Notes: generated by a model not told the origin, from the letters alone. Counted from the first letter of the stretch, positions 45,654-55,498 are shown. The stretch: DNA of 64,000 bases from Tranquillimonas alkanivorans (GCF_900115595.1 NZ_FOXA01000003.1:124001-188000); one strand, 5' to 3'. Numbers and translations: made by a program.

Positions 45654-47129
45654 ATGCTCGATTCCGCAATTTCCGCTCGCGCCGACATTTCCGACAAGCG
45701 TCTGCTGCGCGGGTTTTCCTATGTCGACGGCAAGTGGATCGCCGGCGACGACGGTAACAGCTTCGCCGTGATCGACCCCGGCTCGGGCGAGCGCATCGGC
45801 GACGTCGCCTCGCTTTCGGCGGCGCAGGCGGGCGCCGCCGTGGACCGGGCGCAGGCGGCGTTCGAGGACTGGTCGATGACGCTTCCTCAGGAGCGCAGCA
45901 CCATCCTGCGCCGCTGGTTCGACCTGGTGATGGAGGCGAAGGAGGATCTTGCCCGGATCATGGTGCTGGAGCAGGGCAAGCCGCTGTCCGAGGCGCGGGG
46001 CGAAATCGACTATGCCGCGTCGTTCATCGAGTTCTACGCCGAGGAAGCCAAGCGCCCGAACATCGAGGGCGTGACCTCGCACCTGCCGGACGCGGAGGTG
46101 GAACTGTGGCTCGAGCCCGTGGGTGTGGTGGCGCTGGTCACGCCGTGGAACTTCCCCTCGGCCATGCTGACGCGGAAAGCCGCCGCCGCCATCGCGGCGG
46201 GCTGCACCGTCGTTGCGCACCCTTCGGCCGAGACGCCGTATTCGGCGCTGGCCCTGGCCGAACTGTCCGAGCGTGCCGGGATGCCCGCGGGCGTGTTCAA
46301 CGTGATCACGGGCGAGGCGCCGGTGGTCGTGGAGCCGTGGACTGAGGATACGCGCGTGCGGGCGCTGTCCTTCACCGGCTCGACCGAGGTGGGGCGGCTG
46401 CTCTACCGCCAGTGCGCCGGGACCGTGAAGCGACTGGTGCTGGAACTGGGCGGCCACGCCCCGGTGATCGTGTTCAAGGGCGCCGACCTGGACGAGGCGG
46501 TGGCCGAGACGATCAAGGCGAAGTTCGCGACCTCCGGGCAGGACTGCCTGGGCGCGAACCGCATCTATATCGAGCGGCCGATCTATGACGAGTTCTGCCG
46601 CCGTTTCACCGAGGCGACGCAGGCGCTGAGCGTGGGCCGGGGCATGGACGACCCCGATATCGGGCCGCTGATGAACCACCGTGCCGTCGCCAAGCAGGAA
46701 GAGCACGTGCGCGACGCGCTGGACAAAGGCGCGCGGCTGGCCTGCGGCGGCGAGACGCTGCCGCACGGGCCGCTGTTCTATGCCCCGACCGTGCTGACCG
46801 ACGTGCCCGACGAGGCGCTGATCATGCGGGAAGAGACGTTCGGCCCCGTCGCGCCGCTGACCCCGTTCGACAGCGAAGACGAGGTCGTGCGCCGGGCCAA
46901 CGACAGCGAGTACGGGCTGGTGGCCTATGTCCACTCGCTGGACCCGCGCCGGATCTACCGCGTGTCGCGGGCGCTGCAGTTCGGCATGGTCGCCGTGAAC
47001 CGGACGAAGGTGACCGGCGCGCCGATCCCCTTCGGCGGCATGAAGCAGTCCGGGCTGGGCCGCGAGGGCGCGCGCCGCGGCATGGAAGAGTTCATGGAGA
47101 TCAAGTACCTCTGCCGCGACTGGCGCTGA
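45654..47129 (+). CDS. Succinate-semialdehyde dehydrogenase-like aldehyde dehydrogenase
   Basis: The 491-aa product resembles GabD-type enzymes: VTPWNFPSAMLTRKAAAAIA, catalytic base E264 in ELGGHAP, nucleophile C298 in SGQDCLGANR and the ending PFGGMKQSGLGREG. The conserved lysine that contacts the cofactor (usually KPAE.TP) is replaced by His189 in AHPSAETP, which is odd and could alter cofactor choice. I chose the ATG at 45654 because AGGAGGG stands 7 bases before it; a GTG at 45630 is the alternative. It follows an Lrp-type regulator and is closed by a strong terminator. Confidence 0.87.
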   Translation: MLDSAISARADISDKRLLRGFSYVDGKWIAGDDGNSFAVIDPGSGERIGDVASLSAAQAGAAVDRAQAAFEDWSMTLPQERSTILRRWFDLVMEAKEDLARIMVLEQGKPLSEARGEIDYAASFIEFYAEEAKRPNIEGVTSHLPDAEVELWLEPVGVVALVTPWNFPSAMLTRKAAAAIAAGCTVVAHPSAETPYSALALAELSERAGMPAGVFNVITGEAPVVVEPWTEDTRVRALSFTGSTEVGRLLYRQCAGTVKRLVLELGGHAPVIVFKGADLDEAVAETIKAKFATSGQDCLGANRIYIERPIYDEFCRRFTEATQALSVGRGMDDPDIGPLMNHRAVAKQEEHVRDALDKGARLACGGETLPHGPLFYAPTVLTDVPDEALIMREETFGPVAPLTPFDSEDEVVRRANDSEYGLVAYVHSLDPRRIYRVSRALQFGMVAVNRTKVTGAPIPFGGMKQSGLGREGARRGMEEFMEIKYLCRDWR

Positions 47130-47172
47130 AGCGCGAGGCGGCGCGTCCCATGGCGCGCCGTCGATCCCGAAG

Positions 47173-47207
47173 AAAAAGGCCCGCATCCATTTGGATGCGG
47201 GCCCTTT
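47173..47207. terminator. Bidirectional terminator
   Basis: GGCCCGCATCCA (47178-47189) pairs perfectly with TGGATGCGGGCC (47192-47203). It is preceded by five A and followed by CTTT, so it can stop both the aldehyde dehydrogenase transcript and, with its T-run on the minus strand, the EF-hand gene transcript. Confidence 0.88.
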
Positions 47208-47228
47208 CGTCAAAGACGGTGGTGCGTC

Positions 47229-47792
47229 TTACAGCACGTCGCCGACTTCCTGGATCTCGGCTTCGACGTCGTCGCCGTCGAACCAGCCTTCGAACCAGCC
47301 CTCTTCCTCGACGGTGATGACCTGGTTCTCGTCGTAGTCGGCGCTGTCATACAGGCCGGTGGTGTACTCGTCCTGGCTCAGGAGCGTGTCCTGGTCGGTG
47401 TCCCACTCGGTGTAGTATTCGTTGTCCCAGGCGTCGCCGAACTCGGACTGGTCAAGGTAGCCGGACTCGTCGGCGTCCCAGTCGGTGAACGCGGTGTCGT
47501 AGTCCTCACCGAACCAGCGTTCGGTGCCCATCGTGTATTCTTCCTCGGTGATCTCGAGGTCGCCGTCCTGGTCCCAGTCGGCGTAGACGCCGGTCGCGAA
47601 CTCGTTCTCGTCGAGCATCGCGTCATCGTTCATGTCCCACGCGTCGTAGTAACCGGTTTCACCGAAGCCGGTGTTGAACGTGTCGTAGTCCATGTCGGTG
47701 CCGTAATCGTCACCGAACATCTGTGCGTTCGCGGCGGTCGAGGCCAGAAGCGCGGCAACGGCGGTCGTCGTAAAGATCTTGTGGAAGCGCAT
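47229..47792 (-). CDS. Secreted EF-hand calcium-binding protein with five loops
   Basis: The 187-aa product has a signal peptide (MRFHKIFTTTAVAALLAS, cut near residue 23) and a very acidic mature part with little lysine or arginine. Five 12-residue EF-hand loops can be read: D53-E64 (DMNDDAMLDENE), D74-E85 (DQDGDLEITEEE), D106-E117 (DADESGYLDQSE), D131-E142 (DTDQDTLLSQDE) and D152-E163 (DYDENQVITVEE). The second is closest to consensus. It should bind Ca2+ outside the cytoplasm. The start ATG at 47792 has AGGAGG upstream; the frame remains open further out. No partner is obvious nearby. Confidence 0.85.
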   Translation of the reverse strand: MRFHKIFTTTAVAALLASTAANAQMFGDDYGTDMDYDTFNTGFGETGYYDAWDMNDDAMLDENEFATGVYADWDQDGDLEITEEEYTMGTERWFGEDYDTAFTDWDADESGYLDQSEFGDAWDNEYYTEWDTDQDTLLSQDEYTTGLYDSADYDENQVITVEEEGWFEGWFDGDDVEAEIQEVGDVL

Positions 47793-48199
47793 GGTGCTCC
47801 TCCTTCTCTGATGGTTTTGCTGCGGGGCATCCCCGCGGCTCTGCCCCTCAACCGATCCGGCCGCGAGCCGTTCCCGGGAAATTTCGAACTGTGATCGAAG
47901 CGGCGAAAACAGGCCGGCGGTCACGCGCGCGGGGCTGCGTGCGCGGGCGGGGCCGCGGATGCAGACGCATTTGTTGCGCAATTCGGTATACAGCATTGCG
48001 CGAAGTTGCGTGAATGCCGCCATTGATCTTAGGGTTTTACCGCGTACTGTATACATGACGCCGGCATCCGAGGGAGGAGGATGTGTCGACACCCATACGC
48101 CACGGCCGCGCCGTGAACAGCGTTTCGGGCCCCGTGCCCGCGGGGCGGCCGCGCCGGTCACATCACCGTCTGAACGAGATTTGAGGGAGGAGACTACCG
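47793..48199. other. 407-base divergent regulatory region
   Basis: Lies between the starts of the EF-hand gene (minus) and ligM (plus). It contains a possible EF-hand promoter side (47793-47960, nothing firm), the paired GTATAC operators (47986-48054), and a 140-base ligM leader with a possible 11-codon reading frame at 48081. Confidence 0.6.
47986..48054 (+). promoter_or_regulatory. Paired GntR-like operators around the ligM promoter
   Basis: GTATACAG (47986-47993) and its reverse complement CTGTATAC (48047-48054) are about 60 bases apart. A possible promoter (TTGATC at 48023, TACTGT at 48045) lies between, so the second site would cover the -10. TGTATACA-type sites are typical of GntR/FadR-family repressors. 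No such regulator gene is in the window. Confidence 0.5.
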
Positions 48200-49612
48200 A
48201 TGCCAAGCCTGAGCGACGTCATCAGGGAACATGCCAATCCGGTCGAAATGCTGCGCAACAGCCGGATCGGGATGTACGTCTATCCGGTCGTCGCGCCGGA
48301 ATTCACCAACTGGCGCGACGAACAGCGGGCGTGGCGGGAAAGCGCCGTACTGTTCGATCAGTCCCACCACATGGACGAGCTGATCGTCGAGGGGCCGGAG
48401 GCCGAGGCGTTCCTGGCTCATGTCGGCATCAACGGGTTCGGCAATTTCGACCTGAACCGCGCCAAGCACTTCGTGCCCGTGACGCCGAACGGCCACGTGA
48501 TCGGTGACATGATCATCTTCCGCGAGCGGGACGACAAGTTCATCCTCGTCGGCCGCGCCCCCACCGCCAACTGGACGAAGTTCCAGGCCGCGGTCGGCAC
48601 ATGGAAGGTGCGCCTGGCCCACGACCCGCGCTCGCCCAGCCGTCCCGATGGCGAAAGGGTGCTGCGCACGCATTACCGGTTCCAGATCCAGGGTCCCGAC
48701 GCGCCGAAGATTTTCGAGAAGATCAACGGCGGCCCCGTGCCCGACATCAAGTTCTTCCACGTCGACTGGATCAATGTCGGCTCGAAGCGTGTGCAGGCGT
48801 TGCGTCATGGTATGGCCGGTGCGCCGGGGCTCGAGATCTGGGGGCCCTACGCCGACAAGCACTATGTGGAGTCGACGATCCTTCAGGCGGCGCGCGACGC
48901 GGGTGTGAACCTCGTGCGGGTGGGCACGCGGGCCTATTCTACGAACACTCTCGAGTCGGGATGGATCCCGTCGCCGCTGCCGGGCATCTACTCGGGCGGA
49001 GGCATGCTCGAGGAGTATCGCGACTGGCTCGGCGCCGACAGCTACGAGGCGGCGGGTTCGATCGGTGGCAGCTTCGTGAGCGACGACATCGCCGACTACT
49101 ACGTCAACCCGTTCGAGCTGGGCTACGGCTTCTATATCGGCTGGAAGAAGGACGACTTCATCGGCAAGCAGGCGCTGGAAAAGCTGAAGGACGCGCCGAC
49201 GAACCGCAAGAAGGTCACGTTCGAGTGGAACGCCGAGGACGTGATGAAGGTGATCGCATCGGCTTTCGAACCGGGGCGCAAGCGCCCGCTGAAGTGGATC
49301 GACTTCCCGCAGCCGAACTATGCGTCGTCCTCGGCGGACATGGTCATGCACGGCGACAAGATGGTCGGCATGTCGATGTTCAACGGCTACTCCTACAACG
49401 AACGCTGCCTGCTTTCGCTGGGCGTCGTGGATCAGAGCGTCGAGATCGGCGACGTGCTGACCCTGAAGTGGGGCGAGCCGGACGACACCGCCAAGACCTC
49501 GACCGAACCGCACAAGCAGGCTGACATTCGCGTGCGCGTATCGCCCACGCCCTATTCAGCCGAGGCGCGGGAGACGTACGCTGCGGACAGCTGGCGCACC
49601 AAGGCCGTCTGA
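48200..49612 (+). CDS. ligM: Tetrahydrofolate-dependent aromatic O-demethylase, LigM-like
   Basis: The 470-aa product belongs to the GcvT/DmdA fold and follows LigM of Sphingobium closely in many blocks: VEMLRNSRIGMYVYPVVAPE, VLFDQSHHM, VPVTPNGHVIGD, RHGMAGAPGLEIWGPY, NTLESGWIPSPLPGIY and GGSFVSDDI.DYYVNP. LigM moves the methyl group of vanillate or 3-O-methylgallate to tetrahydrofolate. The tyrosines of the YVYPVV motif, placed in the active site of LigM, are kept. GGAGGAG lies 8 bases before the ATG. A TRAP transporter follows, probably bringing in the methoxylated acid. Confidence 0.87.
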   Translation: MPSLSDVIREHANPVEMLRNSRIGMYVYPVVAPEFTNWRDEQRAWRESAVLFDQSHHMDELIVEGPEAEAFLAHVGINGFGNFDLNRAKHFVPVTPNGHVIGDMIIFRERDDKFILVGRAPTANWTKFQAAVGTWKVRLAHDPRSPSRPDGERVLRTHYRFQIQGPDAPKIFEKINGGPVPDIKFFHVDWINVGSKRVQALRHGMAGAPGLEIWGPYADKHYVESTILQAARDAGVNLVRVGTRAYSTNTLESGWIPSPLPGIYSGGGMLEEYRDWLGADSYEAAGSIGGSFVSDDIADYYVNPFELGYGFYIGWKKDDFIGKQALEKLKDAPTNRKKVTFEWNAEDVMKVIASAFEPGRKRPLKWIDFPQPNYASSSADMVMHGDKMVGMSMFNGYSYNERCLLSLGVVDQSVEIGDVLTLKWGEPDDTAKTSTEPHKQADIRVRVSPTPYSAEARETYAADSWRTKAV

Positions 49613-49679
49613 CGCGGCCGCGTCCTTGACGGCGGGCCGGGGAGGGCCAGTCGCCGACACGTTCATAGGGAGGAACGAC

Positions 49680-50675
49680 ATGAAGACCATCGCACTCAAG
49701 ACCGCGCTTCTGGGGGCGGCGCTTGCCCTGCCGCAGGCCGCCGCAGCCGAGACGCTGAGCTTCGCGCACTGGGTTCCGCCGCAGCACACGCTGACCGAAT
49801 CCACCATCGAACCCTTCGCCGAGGGCGTGTCCGAGGCCACAAGCGGCGAGCTGGATGTCGAGGTGTTTCCGGGCGGCGAGCTCGGAGCCGGCCCGCTCGA
49901 GCAATACGTCCGCGTCGTGCAGGGCGTGGCCGACATCGTCTGGGGGCTTCAGGGCTATACCTCGTCGCAGTTCCCCAGGACCATGATCGCCGAGCTTCCG
50001 GGTGTCGTGACCGAGGATCGTCGCGGCTACGAGGTGCTGTGGGACGCGTGGGAGGCCGGGCTGCTTCAGGACGAGTATCCGGGCACCAAGCCGCTGGCGC
50101 TTTGGACGTCCGAGCCGAACATCTTCATCATGAAGGACGTCGACGTGCGCAGCCCCGAGGACCTGGAGGGGCTGAAGATCCGCGTCTCGGGCTCGGTCGC
50201 GGGCGACATCATCGAGGCGCTGGGCGCGATCCCGGTGCAGATGCCGGCGGGCGAGATCTACAACGCGCTCCAGACCGGGCTGATCGATGGCGTGGTGACG
50301 GGAACCTCGGCCGTGGGCGATTTCCGGCTGGACGAGGTTGCGAACTCGTACACCTATGGCGCGCCACTGGGGCAGATCGCCTTCTACGTCGTGATGAACC
50401 AGGACCGCTTCGACAGCCTGCCCGAGGAAATGCAGGCCGCAGTCGAGGAACATTCCGGCCGCTGGCTGTCGCAGTCGGCGGAAGAGGGCTGGCTTGCAAA
50501 GACAGACGCCGTGCGCACCGCCATCACCGAGTCCGGCGACAACACGGTGATCGACCTGACCGAGGACGAGATCCAAGCTTTCGCCGAGATCACGCTTCCG
50601 GTGACGGATCAGCGGGTCGAGGAAATTGGCGCGCAGGACGTCTATGAGGTGATGACCGGCGGCGAGGGCAGCTGA
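49680..50675 (+). CDS. TRAP transporter solute-binding protein DctP
   Basis: The 331-aa product has a Sec signal peptide (MKTIALKTALLGAALALPQAAAA). The DctP pattern is LSFAHWVPPQHTLTESTIEP, EDLEGLKIRVSGSVAGDII and NALQTGLIDGVVTG. The Arg of GLKIR, which usually binds a ligand carboxylate, is present, unlike in the first DctP of this window. A methoxylated aromatic acid is a plausible ligand given ligM upstream (67-base gap). GGGAGGAACGAC precedes the ATG. Confidence 0.9.
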   Translation: MKTIALKTALLGAALALPQAAAAETLSFAHWVPPQHTLTESTIEPFAEGVSEATSGELDVEVFPGGELGAGPLEQYVRVVQGVADIVWGLQGYTSSQFPRTMIAELPGVVTEDRRGYEVLWDAWEAGLLQDEYPGTKPLALWTSEPNIFIMKDVDVRSPEDLEGLKIRVSGSVAGDIIEALGAIPVQMPAGEIYNALQTGLIDGVVTGTSAVGDFRLDEVANSYTYGAPLGQIAFYVVMNQDRFDSLPEEMQAAVEEHSGRWLSQSAEEGWLAKTDAVRTAITESGDNTVIDLTEDEIQAFAEITLPVTDQRVEEIGAQDVYEVMTGGEGS

Positions 50676-50679
50676 CCCC

Positions 50680-51195
50680 ATGGTCGCGACCCTCAGACGC
50701 ACCGCCGACCGTCTGATCCATCTGGCCGCGGTGATCGGGGCCGTGGCCCTGATCGTCGAGCTGGGGGTCATCCTTGTCGACGTGGTGGGGCGCTATTTCG
50801 GCGCCCCGCTCACCGGCGCGCAGGACATCTCGACAATGACGCTCGCCGTTCTGGTCTTCGGCGCCATGGCGCTGTGCGACCGGACCGGCGGGCACATTTC
50901 GGTCGACGTTTTCGAACGCCGCTTCCCGGAATGGCTCAACCGCGCGGGCGACATCGTCGGCGCTGCGCTGGGCGCGGCGGTCTTCGCCGGCATCGCCTGG
51001 ACGGTGTGGGAAAGCGCCGGGCTAAGCCAGATGCTGAATCTGCGCACAAATATCATCGACCTGCCGAAGTGGTGGTTCCAGTGGGCGGTGGTCGTCTTCT
51101 CGGTCATCACGGCGCTGGGCATGGTGCTGCGGTTCGTCGAGCTTTGCCTGGGCGGCCCGCGCCCGGCGCACGACCTCGCGGAGAGCGGCGAATGA
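50680..51195 (+). CDS. TRAP transporter small permease DctQ
   Basis: The 171-aa product has four hydrophobic helices and the family segment GAQDISTMTLAVLVFGAMAL, followed by DRTGGHISVDVFERRFP. It begins four bases after the binding-protein stop and overlaps the large permease start by four bases. Second TRAP small permease of the window, part of the ligM operon. Confidence 0.88.
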   Translation: MVATLRRTADRLIHLAAVIGAVALIVELGVILVDVVGRYFGAPLTGAQDISTMTLAVLVFGAMALCDRTGGHISVDVFERRFPEWLNRAGDIVGAALGAAVFAGIAWTVWESAGLSQMLNLRTNIIDLPKWWFQWAVVVFSVITALGMVLRFVELCLGGPRPAHDLAESGE

Positions 51196-52496
51196 CGAAC
51201 GAACTGATCGGCTTCCTGGGGATCGTCGCCCTGTTCGTCCTGCTGATCCTGCGCATCCCGGTCGCAATCTCGATGTTTGTCGTCGGCTTCGGAGGCGTGG
51301 CGCTGCTGAATTCCTGGAACGCCGCAGAGTCGCTGCTGGCGTCCGAGGCGTTCACGCTGGCCTCGAAGCAGGAACTCGTCGTCGTCCCGCTGTTCATCCT
51401 GATGGGCAACATCGCCTCCGAGACGGGGATGAGCCGGCGGCTCTACGACGCCGCCTATGCCATCATGGGGCAGCTGCGCGGGGGGCTTGCCTCGGCCACC
51501 ATCGTGGGCTGCGGCGGCTTTGCGGCGCTCTCAGGTTCGTCGGTGGCCTCGGCGCTGACCATGGGCAAGGTGTCCCTGGCCGAGATGGACCGCTTTGGTT
51601 ACGACAGCAAGCTGTCCACCGGCGCGGTCGCCGCGGGCGGCACGCTGGGCATCCTGATCCCGCCGTCCACGGGCTTCGTGATCTACGCCATCCTCGCGCA
51701 GGAATCGATCGGCCGGCTGTTCGTGGCGGGCGTCCTGCCCGGCATCCTGCTGCTGGCGCTGTTCGTCGCCACCATCACGCTGATGTGCACCATCTGGCCC
51801 GCCCTCGGCCCCGTGGGTCCGCGCACCACGCTGTCCGAGAAGGGCAGGGCGCTGGCCGGGGCGCTGCCGATCCTCGGGGTGATCGTGCTGACCATCGGCG
51901 GCATCTATTCCGGCATCTTCTCTCCGGTCGAGGCCGCCGCCGTCGGCGCGGGACTCGTCGTCGTCGCGGCGCTGCTGGAGCGGACGCTGACGGCGGCCAT
52001 GTTCTGGCGCGCCTGCCGCGACTCGGTCGTCACCACGGCTACGGTCATGCTGATCCTGATCGCGGCGCACCTGATCAACCCGTTCCTGGCCCTCAGCCGC
52101 ATCCCCGAGGTGGTGGGCAACTTCCTGGCCGCCGTCGACCTGCCGGCGCTGGGCGTGCTGACGCTGATCCTGCTGAGCTACCTGATCCTGGGCTGCTTCC
52201 TGGAAGGCTTCGCGATGCTGGTGCTGACGATGCCGATCTACTTCCCGGTCATCCTGGAACTGGGCATCGACCCGGTGCTGTTCGGCGTTCTGGTGGTCCT
52301 GGTACTCGAGATGGGGCTGATCTCGCCCCCGGTCGGAGTCAACGTGTTCATCGTGAAGTCGGTGGCGCCGAAGGTGCCGCTGGGCACGATCTTTCGCGGC
52401 GTCCTGCCGTTCTGGGCCGCGATGGGGGTGTGCCTCGCGCTGCTGGTGGCCTTCCCGCAAATCGCGCTGATCCTGCCCAACACGATGTTCAACTGA
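51192..52496 (+). CDS. TRAP transporter large permease DctM
   Basis: The 434-aa product has about 12 helices and the DctM motifs VVVPLFILMGNIA, GGTLGILIPPSTGFVIYA and FLEGFAMLVLTMPIYFPV, with PPVGVNVFIVKS near the end. It is the sodium-coupled translocation subunit for the ligM-linked TRAP system. The ATG overlaps the dctQ stop (ATGA). No terminator was seen between it and the kinase gene 82 bases further on. Confidence 0.92.
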   Translation: MTNELIGFLGIVALFVLLILRIPVAISMFVVGFGGVALLNSWNAAESLLASEAFTLASKQELVVVPLFILMGNIASETGMSRRLYDAAYAIMGQLRGGLASATIVGCGGFAALSGSSVASALTMGKVSLAEMDRFGYDSKLSTGAVAAGGTLGILIPPSTGFVIYAILAQESIGRLFVAGVLPGILLLALFVATITLMCTIWPALGPVGPRTTLSEKGRALAGALPILGVIVLTIGGIYSGIFSPVEAAAVGAGLVVVAALLERTLTAAMFWRACRDSVVTTATVMLILIAAHLINPFLALSRIPEVVGNFLAAVDLPALGVLTLILLSYLILGCFLEGFAMLVLTMPIYFPVILELGIDPVLFGVLVVLVLEMGLISPPVGVNVFIVKSVAPKVPLGTIFRGVLPFWAAMGVCLALLVAFPQIALILPNTMFN

Positions 52497-52578
52497 CCTG
52501 GTCCCTGTCCGTCCATGAGGGGGCCGGGTACCGGCGGATCCCGCTTGTGCGATGTGCGCCATCTGTTACTGCTCGGAA

Positions 52579-55473
52579 ATGAGCTTCGACTTCGAAAAGC
52601 TGTTTCAGGCCGCTCCGTCGCCCTTCGTCCTTCTCGACCGCGACCTGCGGATGGTCTGGACGAACGAGGCTTACCAAAACGTCACCGGCCGCACGCGCGA
52701 ATCCCTGATCGGGCGGGTGATGACGGAGGAATTTCCGTCCGACCCCGACAGCGTGCACGGGCGCATGTTGCGCGCGTCGTTCAAGCGCGTGTTCGCAAGC
52801 GGTGCGACCGACCACCTGCCACTTATCCCCTATCCCATCGCCGGCGCGGACGGCGAGATCGAGGAGCGGTACTGGAGCGCGACGCACACGCCGATCCCGG
52901 GCGCCGACGGCGCGACCGAGTTCGTGCTGCAGAACACGCACGATGTAACCGACCTCTATCGCTCGCAGCCCGAGGTCGGTGCCCCGTCGGCCGAGCACGC
53001 GGACCTCGTGCGGCGGGCCGAGGTGATTACGCGCCAGAACCTCGAGCTCGACACCGCGACCGACTTCTTCCAATCGGTGTTCCATCAGGCGCCCACGTTC
53101 ATGGCGATCCTGACGGGGCCGGACCATGTCTTCCGGATCGTGAACCGGGCTTACCTCAAGGTCGTGGGCGAGCGTGACCTGATCGGGCGCCCGGTGCGCG
53201 AGGCGCTTCCTGATATCGAGGGGCAGGGCTTCTACGAACTGCTGGATCAGGCGTTCACCACGGGCGAGGCCGTGACGCTGCGCGGTGCCGCGATTACGGT
53301 GCAGCGCGACAGCGGCACGCCGTCTCAGGAGTTGTTCCTGGACTTCGTCTACCAGCCACTGTTCGACGCCGAGGGCGAAACGACGGGCATCTTCGTGCAG
53401 GGCCACGACGTCACTGCCCAGCGGATTGCCGAGACGCACCTGCGCGAGGCCGAAGAGCGGTTTCGCACCATGGCGCAGACCATGCCCGCGCATGTCTGGA
53501 CGACAGGCCCCGAAGGCGGGTTCGAATGGGTGAGCGACCAGCTCTACGCCTATTCGGGCCGCAGCGTGGGCGACTTCGACGGCGCGGGCCGCGGTGACGT
53601 CCTCCATTCCGAAGACCGGGCGCGCGTCCGGTCCGAATGGCGGCGCGCGCTCGAAGCGGGGCAGGCATACGAGGCAGAGGCGCGCTTGCGGCGCGCCGAC
53701 GGCGTGTACCGCTGGCACCTCGTGCGGGCGACGCCCATCTGCGACGCGGCCGGCAAGCTTGTGCGGTGGGTCGGGACCAATGTCGACATCGACGATCAGA
53801 AGACCGGTGCCGAGGCGCTCGCCGACCTGAACGCAACGCTCGAAGACCGGGTCGAGCGGCGCAACCGCGAGCTTGAGGACGTTCACGCCCGCCTGCGCCA
53901 GAGCCAGAAGATGGAGGCGATCGGCAACCTCTCGGGCGGTATCGCGCACGACTTCAACAACCTGCTCCAGGCGATCACCGGCAGCCTGACGCTGGCCCTT
54001 CGCGATCTGCCCGAAGCCTCCCCGGCCCGCGGGCGCATTGACGCCGCGATGCGCTCGGTCGATCGGGGCGCGGCGCTGTCCTCACAGCTTCTGGCCTTCA
54101 GCCGCCAGCAGCCGCTTCAGCCCCGCGCGCTGGACCTGCGGGACATGCTGGCCGGCATGGCAGGCATTCTGCAAAGCGCGCTCGGCGACGGCGTCGAGAT
54201 CGTGGTCGAGGCGGGCGAGGACGCGTGGCCCGCCTTCGCCGATGCCGCCAACATCGAAAACGCGCTGCTGAATCTCGCGGTGAACGCCCGCGATGCGATG
54301 GAGGGCCGCGGCCGGCTGCGGATCGCCGTGGCCAATCGCAGCATGACCCGCGCCGACCTGGCCGGTGATGACGAGATGGCGCCGGGCGATTACGTCGAGC
54401 TGTGCGTGGCGGATACCGGCCCCGGCATCCCGGCCGAGGTGGCGGAAAAGGTGTTCGACCCGTTCTTCACCACCAAGCCCGTGGGCAAGGGGACCGGCCT
54501 CGGGCTCGCCACCGTCTACGGCTTTGCCCGGCAATCGGGTGGCCGCGTGACCATCGACAGTGCTCCGGGCGAGGGGACGGTCGTCAGCCTTCTGCTGCCC
54601 CGATCGCGGCAGGCGGTCGCGCCGGACGCACCGGCGCAGCCCGACCCGCTGCCGCGCGGGCGCGAGAGCCTGCTGCTGGTCGAGGACGACGCCGAGGTGC
54701 GCGAGGCCTCGGCCGCGCTTCTGGCCGATCTGGGTTACATCGTCCGAACGGCGCCCGACCCGCATGCGGCGCTGTCCGTCGTGGAGGACATGGGGGCGCC
54801 GGAACTCGTGATCACGGACGTGGTGATGCCCGGCGCGCTCAGCAGCCGCGAGATGGCCGACCGGCTGCGGCGGGACCGGCCGCATCTGCCGGTCCTGTTC
54901 GTGACCGGCTATTCCCGCGACGCGATGCTGCACGACGGCCGGCTCGAGGATGCCGTCCAGGTGCTCCTCAAGCCGTTCACGCAAGAGCGGCTGGCGGCGA
55001 AGGTGCGCGAGTTGCTCGACGCCGCGCCCCGCCCGGCCACCGTTGCACCGGAGGTCGCAGCCGACGTCCAAGCCGGTCTGCGGGTCCTTCTGTGCGAGGA
55101 CGATGCGCTGATCGCGATGTCGATGACCGAGGCGCTGCACGAGTCCGGCGCCGAGGTGAGGCAGGCCAAGACGGTGGCGCAGGCGCTTGCCCATCTGCAG
55201 GCCGAAAGCTTCGACGTGCTCGTGACCGATCTTGGCCTGCCGGACGGCTCGGGCGAGGATCTCGCGATTCAGGCGCGGACGCTGCACCCCACGCTCTCGC
55301 TGATCTTCGCCACCGGCCGGGAACACGTCGCGGCGGCGGAGCGACTGGAAAACAGCATCGTGTTGCGCAAGCCCTTCGGGGACGACGCGCTCCACGCGGC
55401 CCTCGCGAACCTGCGCCCGGCCGTCCCCGTCCGACCGGAGCCCGGCATGTTCGGCGCGGCCGGCAGCGCCTGA
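52579..55473 (+). CDS. PAS-domain hybrid histidine kinase with two receiver domains
   Basis: The 964-aa soluble protein has three PAS-like domains (about 5-120, 165-290 and 290-415) and a short coiled coil. The HisKA segment has H457 in [11 protein letters not shown]. The ATPase has [21 protein letters not shown] and [11 protein letters not shown]. Two receivers follow, with acceptor aspartates near 747 (VITDVVMPG) and 884 ([11 protein letters not shown]). There is no membrane segment, so it senses a cytoplasmic signal. I chose the ATG at 52579 (MSFDFEKLF); an ATG nine codons upstream is also open. It follows the ligM-TRAP genes on the same strand but may be independent. Its output is likely phosphotransfer to a separate regulator. 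Confidence 0.87.
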   Translation: MSFDFEKLFQAAPSPFVLLDRDLRMVWTNEAYQNVTGRTRESLIGRVMTEEFPSDPDSVHGRMLRASFKRVFASGATDHLPLIPYPIAGADGEIEERYWSATHTPIPGADGATEFVLQNTHDVTDLYRSQPEVGAPSAEHADLVRRAEVITRQNLELDTATDFFQSVFHQAPTFMAILTGPDHVFRIVNRAYLKVVGERDLIGRPVREALPDIEGQGFYELLDQAFTTGEAVTLRGAAITVQRDSGTPSQELFLDFVYQPLFDAEGETTGIFVQGHDVTAQRIAETHLREAEERFRTMAQTMPAHVWTTGPEGGFEWVSDQLYAYSGRSVGDFDGAGRGDVLHSEDRARVRSEWRRALEAGQAYEAEARLRRADGVYRWHLVRATPICDAAGKLVRWVGTNVDIDDQKTGAEALADLNATLEDRVERRNRELEDVHARLRQSQKMEAIGNLSGGIAHDFNNLLQAITGSLTLALRDLPEASPARGRIDAAMRSVDRGAALSSQLLAFSRQQPLQPRALDLRDMLAGMAGILQSALGDGVEIVVEAGEDAWPAFADAANIENALLNLAVNARDAMEGRGRLRIAVANRSMTRADLAGDDEMAPGDYVELCVADTGPGIPAEVAEKVFDPFFTTKPVGKGTGLGLATVYGFARQSGGRVTIDSAPGEGTVVSLLLPRSRQAVAPDAPAQPDPLPRGRESLLLVEDDAEVREASAALLADLGYIVRTAPDPHAALSVVEDMGAPELVITDVVMPGALSSREMADRLRRDRPHLPVLFVTGYSRDAMLHDGRLEDAVQVLLKPFTQERLAAKVRELLDAAPRPATVAPEVAADVQAGLRVLLCEDDALIAMSMTEALHESGAEVRQAKTVAQALAHLQAESFDVLVTDLGLPDGSGEDLAIQARTLHPTLSLIFATGREHVAAAERLENSIVLRKPFGDDALHAALANLRPAVPVRPEPGMFGAAGSA

Positions 55474-55498
55474 CAGCTGCACCGGCGCGCGCCGGGGC

